64,000 nt of DNA from Aralia elata (GCA_034770075.1 CM068388.1:14965653-15029652), one strand, 5' to 3'. Positions 23,458 through 35,689 are shown, numbered from the stretch's first letter. Numbers and translations: made by a program. Notes: generated from the sequence alone by a model not told the origin.

Positions 23458-24047
23458 ATCATCGATGAAACTTTACAGCTATATCAACCTATTTCATAAG
23501 GCAGTGTGAATCCTCCAGAGGTTTTAGTTTACTAAAAATTGATCTCTCTTAATCAGATTTTTCTTTCGGAGAATATATTATTCCTTCTCACTGGAGAAGA
23601 ATAGTGAAGTAGAAAATATTGATTAATCTAAACCACTTAAAAATATTTTACTTCATTCTCCAGTTTACTTCATTATTTTGATCCTTACTAGTTTGTTTAG
23701 CTTATGGTTTAAGCTTTCAAATCAGGTTGAATATTTTTCCACTTAAAGATTATCTAAAATAACATTAAGGGGCATATTTTCCGGTGATTAGTCACTACAA
23801 TAAACTAGACTAACTTATTAACTTGGAAATTTATTAACAAAAAAGTTAAAAGACTATTTACCATTAACCTGTTTTGTTGCCCTAAGAGAGAAAACGTCTC
23901 TTAGTTCAGGCGGACAATAAATGAAAGATGAAACCCATTTATTTCTTTGAACATAAATGTGTATAAAATAAGAAGTAGAATACATTTGGAAGCAGCATAT
24001 AAGGTCCTTTTGTAACGAAAATACAATACAATCCACAACTTGTTTAA
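23458..24047. other. Spacer 3' of the BBE-like gene
   Basis: AT-rich, no ORF with protein likeness on either strand. It holds the region beyond the poly(A) signal of the minus-strand gene. Confidence 0.5.
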
Positions 24048-24053
24048 TTTATT
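24048..24053 (-). terminator. Poly(A) signal of the BBE-like gene
   Basis: Minus-strand AATAAA about 112 nt beyond the stop codon. A weaker AATAAG lies closer, near 24127-24135. Confidence 0.55.
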
Positions 24054-24164
24054 AGAAGAAATACAATAAAAGAACACATGAAGAAGGCATTTATAGTTAA
24101 AATGTCAAACAAGTGAGAGCAAATTAAACTTATTGAAAAAAAAACAAACAAGTAATGTCCATGA

Positions 24165-25760
24165 TTAAAGAAGAGGAGGGATACTTTGCTCGTGCCTAAA
24201 GAAGTTTTTAGGATCAACAACGGACTTCACTTTGATCAATTTATCAAAATTATTCTTGAAGTATTTTTTCCCCCATATGCTTGCTTCTGCATAGGTTGCG
24301 CTACCTTTTCCCAGATCAAGATCCAGATAATTCACATATGAAGTTCTTGGATTCTTAGTAACGAAAGGAGCATAATAACTAAATAAGTCGTTGATCCATT
24401 GAAGTCGCTGTGTCACATCATTATCAAGAGTCACTCCAATGTTGATCATATACAAGACACCAGGTCTATGTGGAAAGGGAAGTGCAGACTCTGAAAACTC
24501 ATTCATCCGTCCCCCAAATGGTGTGTATTGTATGAGTACCATTTGTATTGGAAGTTCTAGCATCCTGTCCCATACCCCATTTAGGCCTTCTGCAGAAATT
24601 GGTACTTGTACAAAGCTCGATTTTCCTTTGTAAGGATTTCTAGGAATAGCACTCCTATTTAGCAAAATATCAGGAGACGTACCGATTGAGAAATTGGAGA
24701 AAAAGGGTGCGGATTGGATCCAACTGAGTTCAGTACAATCTTCTCTAACCAAACCCAATTCGGGAAATTTTTTTTGCATGATTGGAAGTAACCTATCTAT
24801 CCTACCAAGGAACAAGGATTGGAATACGAATCTTACAGTCTTTTTATCTTGACGAGTACTTGAATTGCTCTGTATAGTGTCTACTATGCATCGAACATCA
24901 AGATCTCGACTTTCAAAGTTGGGAGCAACAGATTGCCAATTTTCAAAAAGCTTGGAACCATTTTGTTCCAAAGTTCTACTAACTCCAAAAATAGTCACAA
25001 GTTTCGGAACAGGAACTAACTTTATTTTCCACGAAAGAACTAGTCCAAAGCTAGAAACACCACCTCCTCTAATAGCCCAAAAGAGATCTTCACCCATTGC
25101 TTTTCTATCAAGAATTCTTCCGTTAACATCGATCAAACGGGCATCAAGTGTATTATCACCAGCAAGGCCATATTTCCTCTTCATCATACCATACCCTCCT
25201 CCACCAATGAATCCGCTAACACCAACAGTGGACCAAAGACCAGCAGGAAACCCAAGGGTCTCACTTTTCTCTGAAATTCTATAGTAAAGCTCACCAAGCG
25301 TTGCACCAGCTCCAACCCAAGCAGTTTCACTTTTAACATCGACATCAATAGAACGAAAATTAATCATATCAAGCAACACGAACGGCTCTATTGCTTGATA
25401 TGATTGACCTTCGAAATCATGACCACCTCCTCGAATTCTAATTTGCACTCCACTTTTTTGAGCACAATAAATCACAGCTTGTACTTGTGATTCATCCACT
25501 GGAGTAACAATGACTAGGGGTTTCGGGGTAGCCGGTGTTGCAAACAACAAGTTATCGATTCTAGCTAGCAAAATAGATGTGTATGAAGAGTTGTTTGGGG
25601 TGAAAATAACTTCGGAAATGGATTCAGAGTTTTTAGAAGAACGGGAAAGGCATTGAATGAAAGCTTGGGCAGTATTTTCATCGTCTGAAGCTGCCCATGA
25701 AAATGTAGAAAAAAGAATAACAAGAGAAAATGAAAGCAGCCAAGAGGGTTTCATCTTCAT
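24165..25760 (-). CDS. Berberine-bridge-enzyme-like FAD-linked oxidoreductase, secreted
   Basis: A 531-residue intronless flavoprotein of the plant BBE-like family, which oxidises alkaloids, sugars or cell-wall-derived alcohols. The substrate cannot be told here. Residues 1-23 form a signal peptide. A PP-loop FAD_binding_4 domain spans about 75-250 and the BBE C-terminal domain 474-530 (YAEASIWGKKYF, DPKNFFRHEQSIPPL). Cys37 and Cys99 match the conserved disulfide. His114 in RIRGGGHDFEG is the 8-alpha flavin link. The second usual link, Cys in G-L-C-P-T-V-G, is Trp176 here, and the following G-G-H is S-G-F (Phe184), so a single covalent bond is expected. N-glycosylation sequons lie at Asn57, 299, 356 and 368. 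The ATG at 25758-25760 is chosen because an upstream in-frame ATG (25859) lies before the TATA box. The length and lack of stops argue for a working gene. Its neighbours are all retroelements, and no cluster partner is in the window. Confidence 0.95.
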   Translation of the reverse strand: MKMKPSWLLSFSLVILFSTFSWAASDDENTAQAFIQCLSRSSKNSESISEVIFTPNNSSYTSILLARIDNLLFATPATPKPLVIVTPVDESQVQAVIYCAQKSGVQIRIRGGGHDFEGQSYQAIEPFVLLDMINFRSIDVDVKSETAWVGAGATLGELYYRISEKSETLGFPAGLWSTVGVSGFIGGGGYGMMKRKYGLAGDNTLDARLIDVNGRILDRKAMGEDLFWAIRGGGVSSFGLVLSWKIKLVPVPKLVTIFGVSRTLEQNGSKLFENWQSVAPNFESRDLDVRCIVDTIQSNSSTRQDKKTVRFVFQSLFLGRIDRLLPIMQKKFPELGLVREDCTELSWIQSAPFFSNFSIGTSPDILLNRSAIPRNPYKGKSSFVQVPISAEGLNGVWDRMLELPIQMVLIQYTPFGGRMNEFSESALPFPHRPGVLYMINIGVTLDNDVTQRLQWINDLFSYYAPFVTKNPRTSYVNYLDLDLGKGSATYAEASIWGKKYFKNNFDKLIKVKSVVDPKNFFRHEQSIPPLL

Positions 25761-25799
25761 TAGTTGGTTGTAAAATATGATGTGAAGGATAAAATGATG

Positions 25800-25807
25800 C
25801 ATGCATG
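25800..25807 (-). promoter_or_regulatory. RY-type CATGCATG palindrome
   Basis: CATGCATG, inside an 11-base TGCATGCATGC, sits between the TATA box and the start codon. RY/Sph elements bind B3 factors of the FUSCA3/ABI3 group and are common in seed-expressed plant genes. Function here is inference. Confidence 0.4.
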
Positions 25808-25816
25808 CTTTTATAG
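25808..25816 (-). promoter_or_regulatory. TATA box of the BBE-like gene
   Basis: Minus-strand CTATAAAAG ends 47 nt upstream of the ATG at 25760. It implies a short leader of about 20 nt and excludes the upstream in-frame ATG as the usual start. Confidence 0.65.
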
Positions 25817-28240
25817 AGGAAGAATTCTTCACGAATATAATTATAAATTGTTTGGTCAATTAAAATAGGTGAAAATACTATAATTAATATAATCAAGCAA
25901 GAGAAATTCAGGACTTTTATTCATCTATTATATTATTACCCCGCAGTAGGTTGACCTTTGAATGCTGCTGTGTGTTTAAGTTAATAATTAGTCGAGTGGA
26001 AAATTCAGTTCAATAAATGCATTAGAAGACCTTCTAGATAAAAAAAAGTATTCATCATAATGAAACAGATTCGATCAAATTTAGAACGTACAGATGTTGC
26101 TTGTTTCAAGTTTTGGTTGAGAATCATCAATCATAGCAGTAACAAGTGGATCGAAGAACTTTCGTTATGTATTTAAAGTTGTTTGGTGTTATTTTTGAGG
26201 TTATCCTGTTAAGCTTTTGTTCAAATTGGATTGAGATTAATGAAATTTTATTTTTGCCGATCAAAACACTAATAATGAAACAAATGGCTTCATGTTTATA
26301 TAATTCCTCATTCGGTCTCCAAATTTTATCTTAATTTTTTGTGGGCTTTTTCCTTTCTATTTTTTCATGAATATTGCAGTTTGTTAATACACGTAGAAAC
26401 ATAATGTTTTATTCTAATATATTTCAACTAGTAAAAATTTATATTACAAAAAATTGATATTAAAAAATTATGTCTAAATATGTCTACCATAAATCTTGAT
26501 ATTCTTAGACAATGTCAAAGACTGGATGGAGTATTTAAAGAAAAAATAGTAGTAATAGTAATTTATAGAAACCGAGTGAAGATTCAAAGGAATTTTATTT
26601 CTTTTTTGCCTTACTCGTTAGTTGTTTATAATATATTTCAACCAAGGCTGACTCGTCATTAAAAAAAACAATACATAGACTCATAAACAATACATAACTT
26701 AATATTTTCTAGACATACGGTAGTTATAATACTCCATCTATATATTCTATATTATTTGATCATTGACATACACTAATTATAATATTACATCTGTTTTATA
26801 TTATTTGATCATTATTAATTTTTTAAAATTAACTTAATTGACTTTTTAACTCAAAATTAATATAAAATCTTTTAATCTTTAATAATACAATGATGAATAT
26901 TACAAACTATTTAAAAAGTGTTATTCAATGTAAGTTTTATTATTTCATAATTTTTAATAAATTATCTTAATTTTAAGTTTAAAAATATTTTAAATTGATT
27001 TTCAAAACTCAACAATGATCTTATAATCTGAATCGAATGCAGTATTATAATACGTGCATGTATCTAGTATAAGTCAATATGATCTGTTTGGTTCTGCACA
27101 CTCATTAATTGAATAATGTTAAGAATTAAAACAAAATAAAAAAAATGTTAAAAGTAGATTGTGTGATCATTTGGAACAAGAAACTGGATATATGCATGAA
27201 GAAAGTATAGAGTTATAGAAAATCCATGCGGAACATGCAAAAGGTAGGAAACAAAAACCTAGGTCAGCTTTGATAATTACGCGGTTGGTTGACTTCACCT
27301 AATTAATTTGATGGACAACCACTCCGAGAAAAAAGCAGCTTCTTGAAATTACGCTGGTTTAATATATAATATATAATTATTTTTAATTTTTTTTTAAAAT
27401 CAATTTGAGTCTGACATTTAATATTAATGTGATTTAATTTAAATAATATAAATTTATAACTTTAATATATTAAAATGATATTTACAATAAAAACATATCA
27501 ATTATGATCGTGGATAAATACAATGACATAATATGCAAATTAAAACAAATATTAAAAACTTAATTAATATATTTACTCGTAATAAAAGTTAACATACTTT
27601 TGTAGTATTATAAATCTTATCAATATCAAAATTAACTTTATATTTTAATACCGAAGGAGTATTTTATAATTGAGCCTGTTCGTCATGGGATGGTGTTTTA
27701 TGTTCAATTGCCTACACCATCGAGAAAAGACCAATAAAAAATGAAAGAAGTTATTCCCTCCATAGTATGAAAAGAATAATCCCGAACAAATATATCCAAA
27801 TATTCAATTCTTTGTCAGAAGTGAATTTTAGTACATCCGAAGACATTTATCTTATTATATATCTTCTGTTATTTCTTTTTTGAGAACTTATTGCATTAAA
27901 ATTCAATTTTGAGGATATATTTCATACTAACACTTAAAAAAAACTACGAAGGAAATCTAGGAAAAATTTATTTCATTTAAGCTAAATCAAAATTCAACAT
28001 GGTTTCAAAATATTAAAAAGTAAGTTTCCTCTAAATTCTCCTAATTTTCCTCCTAATCTCTTCTACGGGCTCTTACAAAATCTTTGTGATTGAAATATAT
28101 TCTTAAATTAGTATATTGTAATAGATAGGATCTAAAACAAATCTTTATTAATATGCTGAAAAGGAGGTATTGAAAAGGACAACAAGAAATTAATAAATAC
28201 TCTTTTCTACTAATGAAGGGAATAGTTTATATTAAAATAA
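25817..28240. other. AT-rich spacer upstream of the BBE-like gene, MITE scraps
   Basis: No gene. Pieces resembling Stowaway termini occur at 26729-26800 ('ctccatct.t.ttatattatttgatcat' twice, ~75 bp apart) and at 27648-27664 ('accgaaggagtat', inverted). They are too decayed to delimit. Confidence 0.45.
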
Positions 28241-28245
28241 GACTA

Positions 28246-28383
28246 GTGATAATATGAGAGTAATAATTATGTTGTCAGAGTAATAAGTGTCGTTAAAAAT
28301 TTAAAGTGTTGTTAAAACAAGTGTAAATATATCGCTAAATACATATTTAGTCTGACAACATAAATATTACTCTGGTATTATCA
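28246..28383. mobile_element. Small MITE-like hairpin (~138 bp)
   Basis: The ends are inverted copies over about 33 bp with a few mismatches: left 'gataatatgagagtaat...gttgtcagag', right complement 'gataataccagagtaat...gttgtcagac'. The interior is AT-rich and noncoding. The target duplication is not clear. Confidence 0.65.
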
Positions 28384-28524
28384 ACAACCTAAAATAAATG
28401 CAACATCTTATGTACTCATGTATAATATTTAATTAATGGAGAGAAACTTATAATTTCTTGAAACCAATTAACCGAATATTCAAAGAAATAATTTATTTTC
28501 GTAATTTTAAAATATAACATAAAC

Positions 28525-28706
28525 TTCTAAGAAGACATGACTACAATCACAACCACATTTCTTCATCATACGTATTTCGTAGAAGCTTCTAAGAAGACAT
28601 GACTACAATCACAACCACATTTACATTTCTTCATCATACGTATTTCTTAGAAGCTACTAAGAAGACATGACTACAATCACAACCACATTTCTTCATCATA
28701 CGTAAT
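28525..28706. repeat. Three tandem units of ~62-68 bp
   Basis: 'aagaagacatgactacaatc' and 'ttcttcatcatacgtat' recur three times. The middle unit has a 6-bp insertion ('ttacat'). Noncoding. Confidence 0.9.
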
Positions 28707-30329
28707 TAAGTTTCATCATCATTCATTAAATATCAACATTTTTTTTTCTTCTTTTTTTTGACAAAAACCAAAGTTTTCTTTGACAATAAAACACGCAATC
28801 CCCTCCTTTATTGAATAAAACACGCAACTGATACAAATGCAATCACAACTATCCCACTCGGTCATTCAGTCTTCATTTCGTGAAGATCTCTTTTCGCTAG
28901 ACAAAATTAAACAGATTGATTGGGGTATTAGGTTGTCAAGTTCCTACTCCTTTTCTTTTCATTAACACTATTTCACTCTTAATAAATGTGTTTTGGCGAT
29001 AATTATGTTAAGTTTACAAGGTTGCGTTCAAAATTAATTATATTTTGTAAGATTTATATTGTCTTAGGTCAACAAGTAACTAATAAAATATCAGAAACGT
29101 GCATTGAAAGGTAAAATAATACTCCCTTCGTTCTAAAAGAAGATTTGAGAAATTATTGATCTTCACAAATCATGGTTGAATGCTAAAAAAAAAAATTCTA
29201 ATTGCAAATTTAAGTGCATTAGCCTTCAGATTTTAAAATTCGTTCTTAGCAGCATATCATTGAACTGACGTAAGCATACAAAAATATGGCGTGGTCTAAT
29301 TCATTGAATCCATAGATCAGCCCCCATTTAAAAGACACTTATGTTTCCCTAAGTTGTCATCGAGTGTCAAAATCTCTAAAGTTTATGTTTTATTAATTGA
29401 GTCTTTAAAATGGTCAATAGATGTCAATTATGTTCCTTTTCCTAAATTTCAGTTAAATTCATCCAAAGTTTGGCGGACAAATTTTTTTAGAGCAAATTTG
29501 TCTTTACCATTAAAGTATTATTAATATTAGAAATTAAAATAAAAAAATGCATTGAAATTAAAATACCAACAAACAGAAAAAAGCTAAAAAATAAAAAATA
29601 AAATAAACTAATTCTAATTTCATAAAAAACAATTGAAGTTTTAAAATTAATTATTACTGTTATATTTGCCATTTACTTATGGGTTCATCTTGGGGTTGTC
29701 TTTTTATGTCGGATGAGTTTTATATTTTTGTTGAGGGGGTTTGGAGGAAAAAAAATTAGAGAGAGAGAGAGAGAGATAGAAGAAAAAAAAGAGAAAAAAA
29801 GATTTAAGAGGTGAGAATATTATTGTTTCCTTTTCCCAGTTTTTTGGGGTTTAATACACTAGTAAATGGGTGACTAGTGTGATTCTGTTGGGTGGGTGAC
29901 TAGTGTGATTCTGTTGGGTGTATTGAGTTATGGGAGGGAGCTTTTTCAGAAGGAATGATACTTTTTTGTGGAATTTATCTAAATATCGTTGGGTTACTCC
30001 TCGAATCATGTTCAAAAAATAATTGTTAATATGTAAAGGAAGAACTCCTGTTTTTAATAGGAGTATTATTTTGAAAAGAAATCAATTTGTAGTAGGAATT
30101 TATTTTGAAAATGTCTTATTCAAGAGGAGATTTGTAGGTATTTTGTAGATAAAGTCTTATGTTTAGTTGTTGAAGGGTAACACAACCAAAAGTCATGTAG
30201 CATCCTAAGAGTTAAGAGATGGTATGAGTGGGACGGTTTTGTGTTTGTGTGAGGGGAGAGGGTTTTTGCAACTTCTATATTTTGTGCAAAAAAAAGTTGT
30301 ATTGTGATTGGGAGGGTTTTTTGCATCTT
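28707..30329. other. AT-rich spacer with simple repeats
   Basis: No gene. It contains a Stowaway-like end at 29113-29130 ('ctcccttcgttctaaaa'), a (GA)n tract at 29758-29775 and a 26-bp direct duplication ('gggtgactagtgtgattctg') at 29868-29920. The stretch 29690-30000 looks like a diverged copy of the ~205-bp unit found at 39365-40110. Confidence 0.5.
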
Positions 30330-30332
30330 TTA

Positions 30333-31164
30333 GGCCCTATTCGACTCCTCCTTATAAGTTGGTCAAACCAACTTATAAGGAGTTTTGTACTGTTTGCGTG
30401 TTCGGGAGGTACTTAAATTTTAACTTATTTTTTGACTTATAAGTCAAAAAAAATAAGTAACAATTTTTAACTTATTAAAAAATGACTTATAAGTCATTCT
30501 TAATAAGTTATTTTGATCAAATGTAATGACTATTTTACCCCCCCCCCCCTCCTATGTCTTAATAAATTACATCTCTACCCCCTTTGTCTTGATGGTCCAA
30601 ATTTTATACGCCATCTCTGTTGGATCTTCATTCTTATGTATTCATACTTGTAAAAAATAATTTAATACATTTTAAATACTTTACAATGTTTATTTATAAA
30701 TTAAAAAATAAATTTATTTTAAATTAAAAATATCTCAAATTAATTTTAAATATCAATAATAATTTAATAAGTTGGTATAACACGATCAAGTTTGTCATTA
30801 TAATTGTTATTATTATTAAATTAATAATTTATTATTTATAAAAACAAACACCTAACAAATTTTTTTTTTTTTTATCAATCCATTCTAAAGATTTAAATAA
30901 TCATAAATAATCATAACCTTCGATATGATATTGAATCAATGTATCTTTTTATAATATCCTTTTTAGTAATCTTTATATTTTTTTTTAACTTATAAGTCAT
31001 TATCAGCCGAACACCTTCATAATTTGTTTTAACTTAATTTCTGACTTATAAATCATTATCAGTCGAACGCTTTTACTTGTAAGTCATAACTTAAAACAAC
31101 TTATAAGTCAACTTATATTTTGACTTATAAGTCATTTTAAAATAAGTCATTCCCGAACAGGCCC
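30333..31164. mobile_element. MITE with TTA target duplication (832 bp)
   Basis: TIRs GGCCCTATTCG (left) and GGGCCTGTTCG (right, complement) are flanked by TTA at 30330-30332 and 31165-31167, as in PIF/Harbinger-type MITEs. The palindrome GACTTATAAGTC and near copies occur about seven times, clustered near both ends. A C-homopolymer lies near 30539-30549. No ORF. Confidence 0.75.
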
Positions 31165-31167
31165 TTA

Positions 31168-31860
31168 GTCCGTTCAAAAAGTTGTATTGCAGTATTGTGG
31201 AACCTCAAGTTTTAAGTGTAAAACTTGAGAGGATTATTGTAAGCCCATTATTTTAATATAATGGAGATTCGGAGTTTGGCCTCTGCTTTTTCTCTTTAAG
31301 GGTTTTCTACATTAAATCTTGTGTTTTTTTATCTCTTTATTTTATTGGTTGATTTACATTGACATAATTCCCAACAAATATTTCCAGGCTACTTATTTTG
31401 AATATAATTCTGATGAGGTAATTTGATAATGTTGATATTGAGGGAGTGAGTTGGGTTAAATCTTGGTGAGTAGTGATCTATGATTCTTTTCATCCCTGAT
31501 TTTGTACATTGGGGAGTGTTAGATTTATGAAATGGACTCAAATCTAGCATATAAAAATATCGATCTCTCTTAACTCAAATTAACTAATTGGTCATGAGAA
31601 GAGTTAGCTCAACTCATTATATAAGAGACATACTTTCTCAAGATATTTAATGTTTGATATGAGACAACATATATATAGACTCCTTCGGTAGGTGCCCCCG
31701 TCTCTTCCTATTTCAGGGATGGGATCTTATGGCTTAATCTCTGATTGCACGGGATTCATCTTTGTTTGGTACCCTCAAGCCCATGAACCAGGGGTTGGAA
31801 GCGACTTTGCCTGACTTTCCAATTGAACACGCTGCGGGATATGAAACTCATCAAGGAGAA
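31168..31860. other. Unassigned retroelement scraps
   Basis: Contains LTR-like text (near 31240-31376, ending 'cccaaca', and a TGTTAGATTTATG start near 31517) but no matched ends and no coding region. I cannot assign it further. Confidence 0.4.
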
Positions 31861-32618
31861 TGTGACGCTCCAAAATCTGTGTACTAGCTACAACAGACTT
31901 GGTGCATCACTATTCATCCACCCACATGATAACTAGCTAATAATATAAGCTACGTTGCACAATACATTAATTATTTATATTACTTACACATACATGCCCA
32001 GGTCTTACTTATACAGTACGAAGTAATACATTAGTTCTAAAATATTACATTATTAATTATTTATTTAATTACTACATTATTATTTAATACTCTTCTTCGC
32101 TTGCCTCACTTTCCCTTATCTTTTATACTTAACCCCTCGGGTTCCTCTGTCTTAGTTACCAACATAAAGTTTATGCAAGAGTAAGCAACTAATTTGCTTA
32201 GCAAGTATGACAGTTTAAAATAAAATAAAAATAACCATAAGCAAATCAATATTCAAGAATTTAGAAAGAAGTAATATTATTGACAATTCAAGGAAATCAA
32301 TGAAAATCTCTTTACAGATAATGAACATCAAATTTTCGAATAGGATTAAATTTTAAAATTTCAAGATTTATTAAACGTTCACAAGAAAAAATTTTGAAGG
32401 TCACTAAGTGGTGGTAGGGAACATGAACTCTTTCCACAAAGTTCAACAGTCACAAAGACTACAAACTCTTTACATGGCGTTCAATAGTTACAAAGACTGT
32501 GAACTCATATCCCCAAGGTATCATTAGGTGATTAGCCTAATAATATCTTATGTTACGCTAACATCTTATTCATGCTGTAATTTTATAGAATATGTCGGTT
32601 ACCTGACCATAACATAAT
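31861..32618 (-). repeat. Gypsy LTR 3' part, minus orientation
   Basis: Left border TGTGACGCTCC is the complement of the family's GGGGGCGTCACA end. The 'gagtaagcaactaatttgcttagcaag' block matches 62936-62965 and, inverted, 57520-57556. It is back to back with the plus-strand LTR that starts at 32619. Confidence 0.65.
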
Positions 32619-33512
32619 TGTAATATCTCAAATTTTTAATAATATAATTAAAGTTTCTTTTAAAAGAAAATAAGTATTTGATGGTTAATAACAATAGTAA
32701 TTAATAAAATAATAAAATTAATTGAGTAGTTACTTATGTATGGATAATTATAACATAAGATAACTAATTAGTGTGATATTGATCTTTTTGAATTTCAAAA
32801 GGATTTTTATCGTAGTAACTAGTTATCCTGCAAATTAAAAAAAAGTTATTGTTATAATAAACAAGACAACACAATTAAAACGTAGAACAAGAATATAATA
32901 TTACTCAAGACTAACGTACGTTGAGAGAAAGAAGAAGAGAGAATAGAGAAAATGGGTAGAGAAGGATTTGAAGATGAAAACTTGATAATTGGTAAGAGCT
33001 TTTCCTCCTCTTCTTCGATTTTGATTTTAATTGGTAATATTGATTTGGTATTTTGGATATTTGGAGATTTTCTTGGGAGATTTGGAAGCGAAAATCAATG
33101 AAAATTAGCAAAAGAAAAGAACTCCATTAAAGGTAAGAAAGTTAAATCTAAAAATCTGTTTTTTTATTATTTTGGCAATCCATTGCGTGGTCAATAACTC
33201 TTAATCCGACCGTTGGATCGTTCTCAGTTTTGGATATTTTGTAGTTCTATAAGTTAAGAATGTATCCACCAATTTTGAACCGTTGAAGTTAGCTATTTTA
33301 TTTGTTTTGGAATTTAGTAGATTGCTCTTCTAGATTTTTTGTAACAGATTTTTTGCAATTTATACTAATATTCAAAAATTGATAATTTGGTGGTTTTATA
33401 TCCGATTTGGGTGATTCTTGAGGCTAAATTGGAGCCCTTGAAGTCTAATTTCTGTTTCTGATTTTGGATTTAGAAAATAAGTTCAATATGAGGGAGTTTT
33501 GGCAAAAATAGT
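32619..33512 (+). repeat. Gypsy LTR 5' part, plus orientation, truncated
   Basis: Starts TGTAATATCTCAAATTTTTAATAA, like the solo LTR at 41644. A purine-rich leader lies near 32920-32990. It is cut by the Athila-like LTR at 33513. Confidence 0.6.
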
Positions 33513-34686
33513 TGATAGACACATAATTTATACATTTTATTATCCCTAATTTTGTCATTTTTATTATATTAGTTTATTTAATTAATATGTTCTATTTTAT
33601 TTTGTAGGATTTAATATTTTGTTGCAATAAAGTCAAAGTTTTGGTGATCAAGCAGTATTTAATGCTCTAATTCATGTAAGGAAATATCCAAGAAGAATTC
33701 TACAAGGAAAAGGAAGGAGGTGAAACAATCTTGGTGTGCAAGTCAAATCCAGTGACGAAAAAAAAAGTCAATCTAGAAGATATGTTTGAGAAGTTGATTG
33801 CCACTAGGGAGTTGAAAGCTACATGGAAAGAGACTCTTGAGATATTACCATATAGAGATTGAAATTAAGAAGGAAAGAAGGAAAAAAGGGAATAAAAGAG
33901 ACCAAGTTCAATGAATGTAAATTAGGGCACAAATTTATTTTTCCTATAAATAGGTCTCTTGTTTTAGAGAGCGGAGTGATTAGTTTAGGTTAGGAGTAGA
34001 AGTAAATTAAATTATTTCTTCATTGTACGTTCGTTGGATGATTGTTAATTAAAGGGAGTTTTTTTATTTTATTTTTAATTTTCTACTTCTTCTTTATTTT
34101 AGTTAGCTTATTTATTTTCATGTCTAGTTAATTTCTTTAATCTAGGATGAAGATGAATTTAAATAATTATTCATGATAATATTTTCTATCTCTTCTATTA
34201 TTTATGCTTTTATGTTTAATTGATTCCGTCTTCATGTTTCGTTATTGAAATACCTTCGTTTTATAGTTCTTATGTGATTTTAAATTAATTAAGAGGTTTT
34301 GATAGATTATTGTTAAGATATGAGTTTTTCATAATTCATGCTTGCTCAAAGAAGTTTTGATGGGTTATAGTTAATCCTTAAATTTTCATAGTCTATGCTT
34401 GCCCACGTTAATTATAAAATTACTAAATTAAAGGGAAGAGAGATCAAAATCATAATTAAGTTATAAAAATAGAAGAGATTAAATTACTTGTTCTGTTTAT
34501 TATTTAATGGATTCGGATTCCTAGATTACTTCCTTATTATTAGTTAGTTTAATTATAGTTAATTGTTTCTCAATCTTTATTTCTAATTCGCCTAAAATAG
34601 ATATTAAGGATACATTAAAATTAATCTAGTCTTTGTGGGTTCGACATGTACTTGTCAGTTCTTCAATTTGACATTGTGCACTTGCA
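33513..34686 (+). repeat. Athila-like LTR, plus orientation
   Basis: Begins TGATAGACACATAATTTATAC (compare the TGATGAGTGTG start of the minus-strand LTR ending at 14501). A TATA box lies at 33945-33952. The 'tttgtgggttcgacatgtac' block near 34632 matches the family's 3' portion. A primer-site-like stretch follows ('attgttgcgttattcctgg'), heavily changed by transitions. Borders are approximate. Confidence 0.65.
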
Positions 34687-35530
34687 GTTATATATTTTAT
34701 TGTTGCGTTATTCCTGGTATTTTGTATCTTAAATAAAAATAAAATAAAAATAGTAGCTTAGTTTTATTTTTTTATTTTTTTAGTTTTTATTGTTAGTTAG
34801 AAAACTAATTGCCGCATTCATGCATTCACTCACGTAGAGCACATCTTGTTTAGGTTTTTATTTTATTTATTTTTGTCAATTATAAACTGTGGTGATTGCT
34901 GGAGGATTGAGGTACGTCAAATTTCTCCTTCTTTCGTAATTCACATAGTTTTAGGACACTTTATTTGTTTACAGTTTTTTTTTATTTGTGCATTCTCATT
35001 AGTAATTTAACTTAAGGGTACAACCCATAACAAGATAAGGTGGGGATTTCATCACCCTTCCTTGGCCCACAAACCACCAATTCATTTTGCATAACCTTGA
35101 CCTAATAAAATCAAGTAGACGTCAGCCCCTAAGACTCGAGCTCAATTAGGACAAGAAACTCCAAGAGGAGACTGAATTTTTAATTATTCAAACTATTGGT
35201 GTCTAGGCAAGTGGTTCAAAAGGCAAATGCCTAAAGAACGTGTGGTTATTCAATTAGTCACCGTACTTACGGAGAGACTCCCACTGTTCTTACACTTACT
35301 TGGCTAGTGGTGTGATTAATTTCGAATTTGGTGGACCTTAAAGTGTAACTTGGAACAGTTAGGAGCTGTCTAGATTTTATTTAGGTTAACCGTAGAATTA
35401 GAATTTTTATTTTATTTTATTTTTGTGTGTGACTTTGTGGTTAGTTGTTTATTTGGTTTGTGTAAAGATGGACTCCTATTATAGTTGGAATAAATCATGG
35501 CTCAATGACCCCATAACAAATTATGACATA
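34687..35530 (+). other. Leader of the Athila-like element, truncated
   Basis: The internal sequence after the LTR looks like an untranslated leader. A short frame starts at 35468 (MDSYYSWNKSWLND...) and stops within ~30 codons. No further gag is present. Confidence 0.4.
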
Positions 35531-35689
35531 AATACCAAAAAACTTAAATATTATTAACTAATTAAAATCATCTAGTACATGATTATTCATCATATTGTAA
35601 TCAACTTTACAAGGTAAGGTAGCAAAACAATAGCATAAAATTTGTGGCACACAAGTTGGGAGGGCTGAAACTTTTCATGAGATCCTTCT

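Noticed and set aside
24439..25284. Plus-strand ORFs (64 and 139 codons) opposite the BBE-like gene
   Set aside because: They are shadows of the minus-strand coding region, with no protein likeness.
25761..25859. N-terminal extension of the BBE-like ORF to an upstream ATG at 25859
   Set aside because: It lies upstream of the TATA box, lacks family likeness and would bury the signal peptide.
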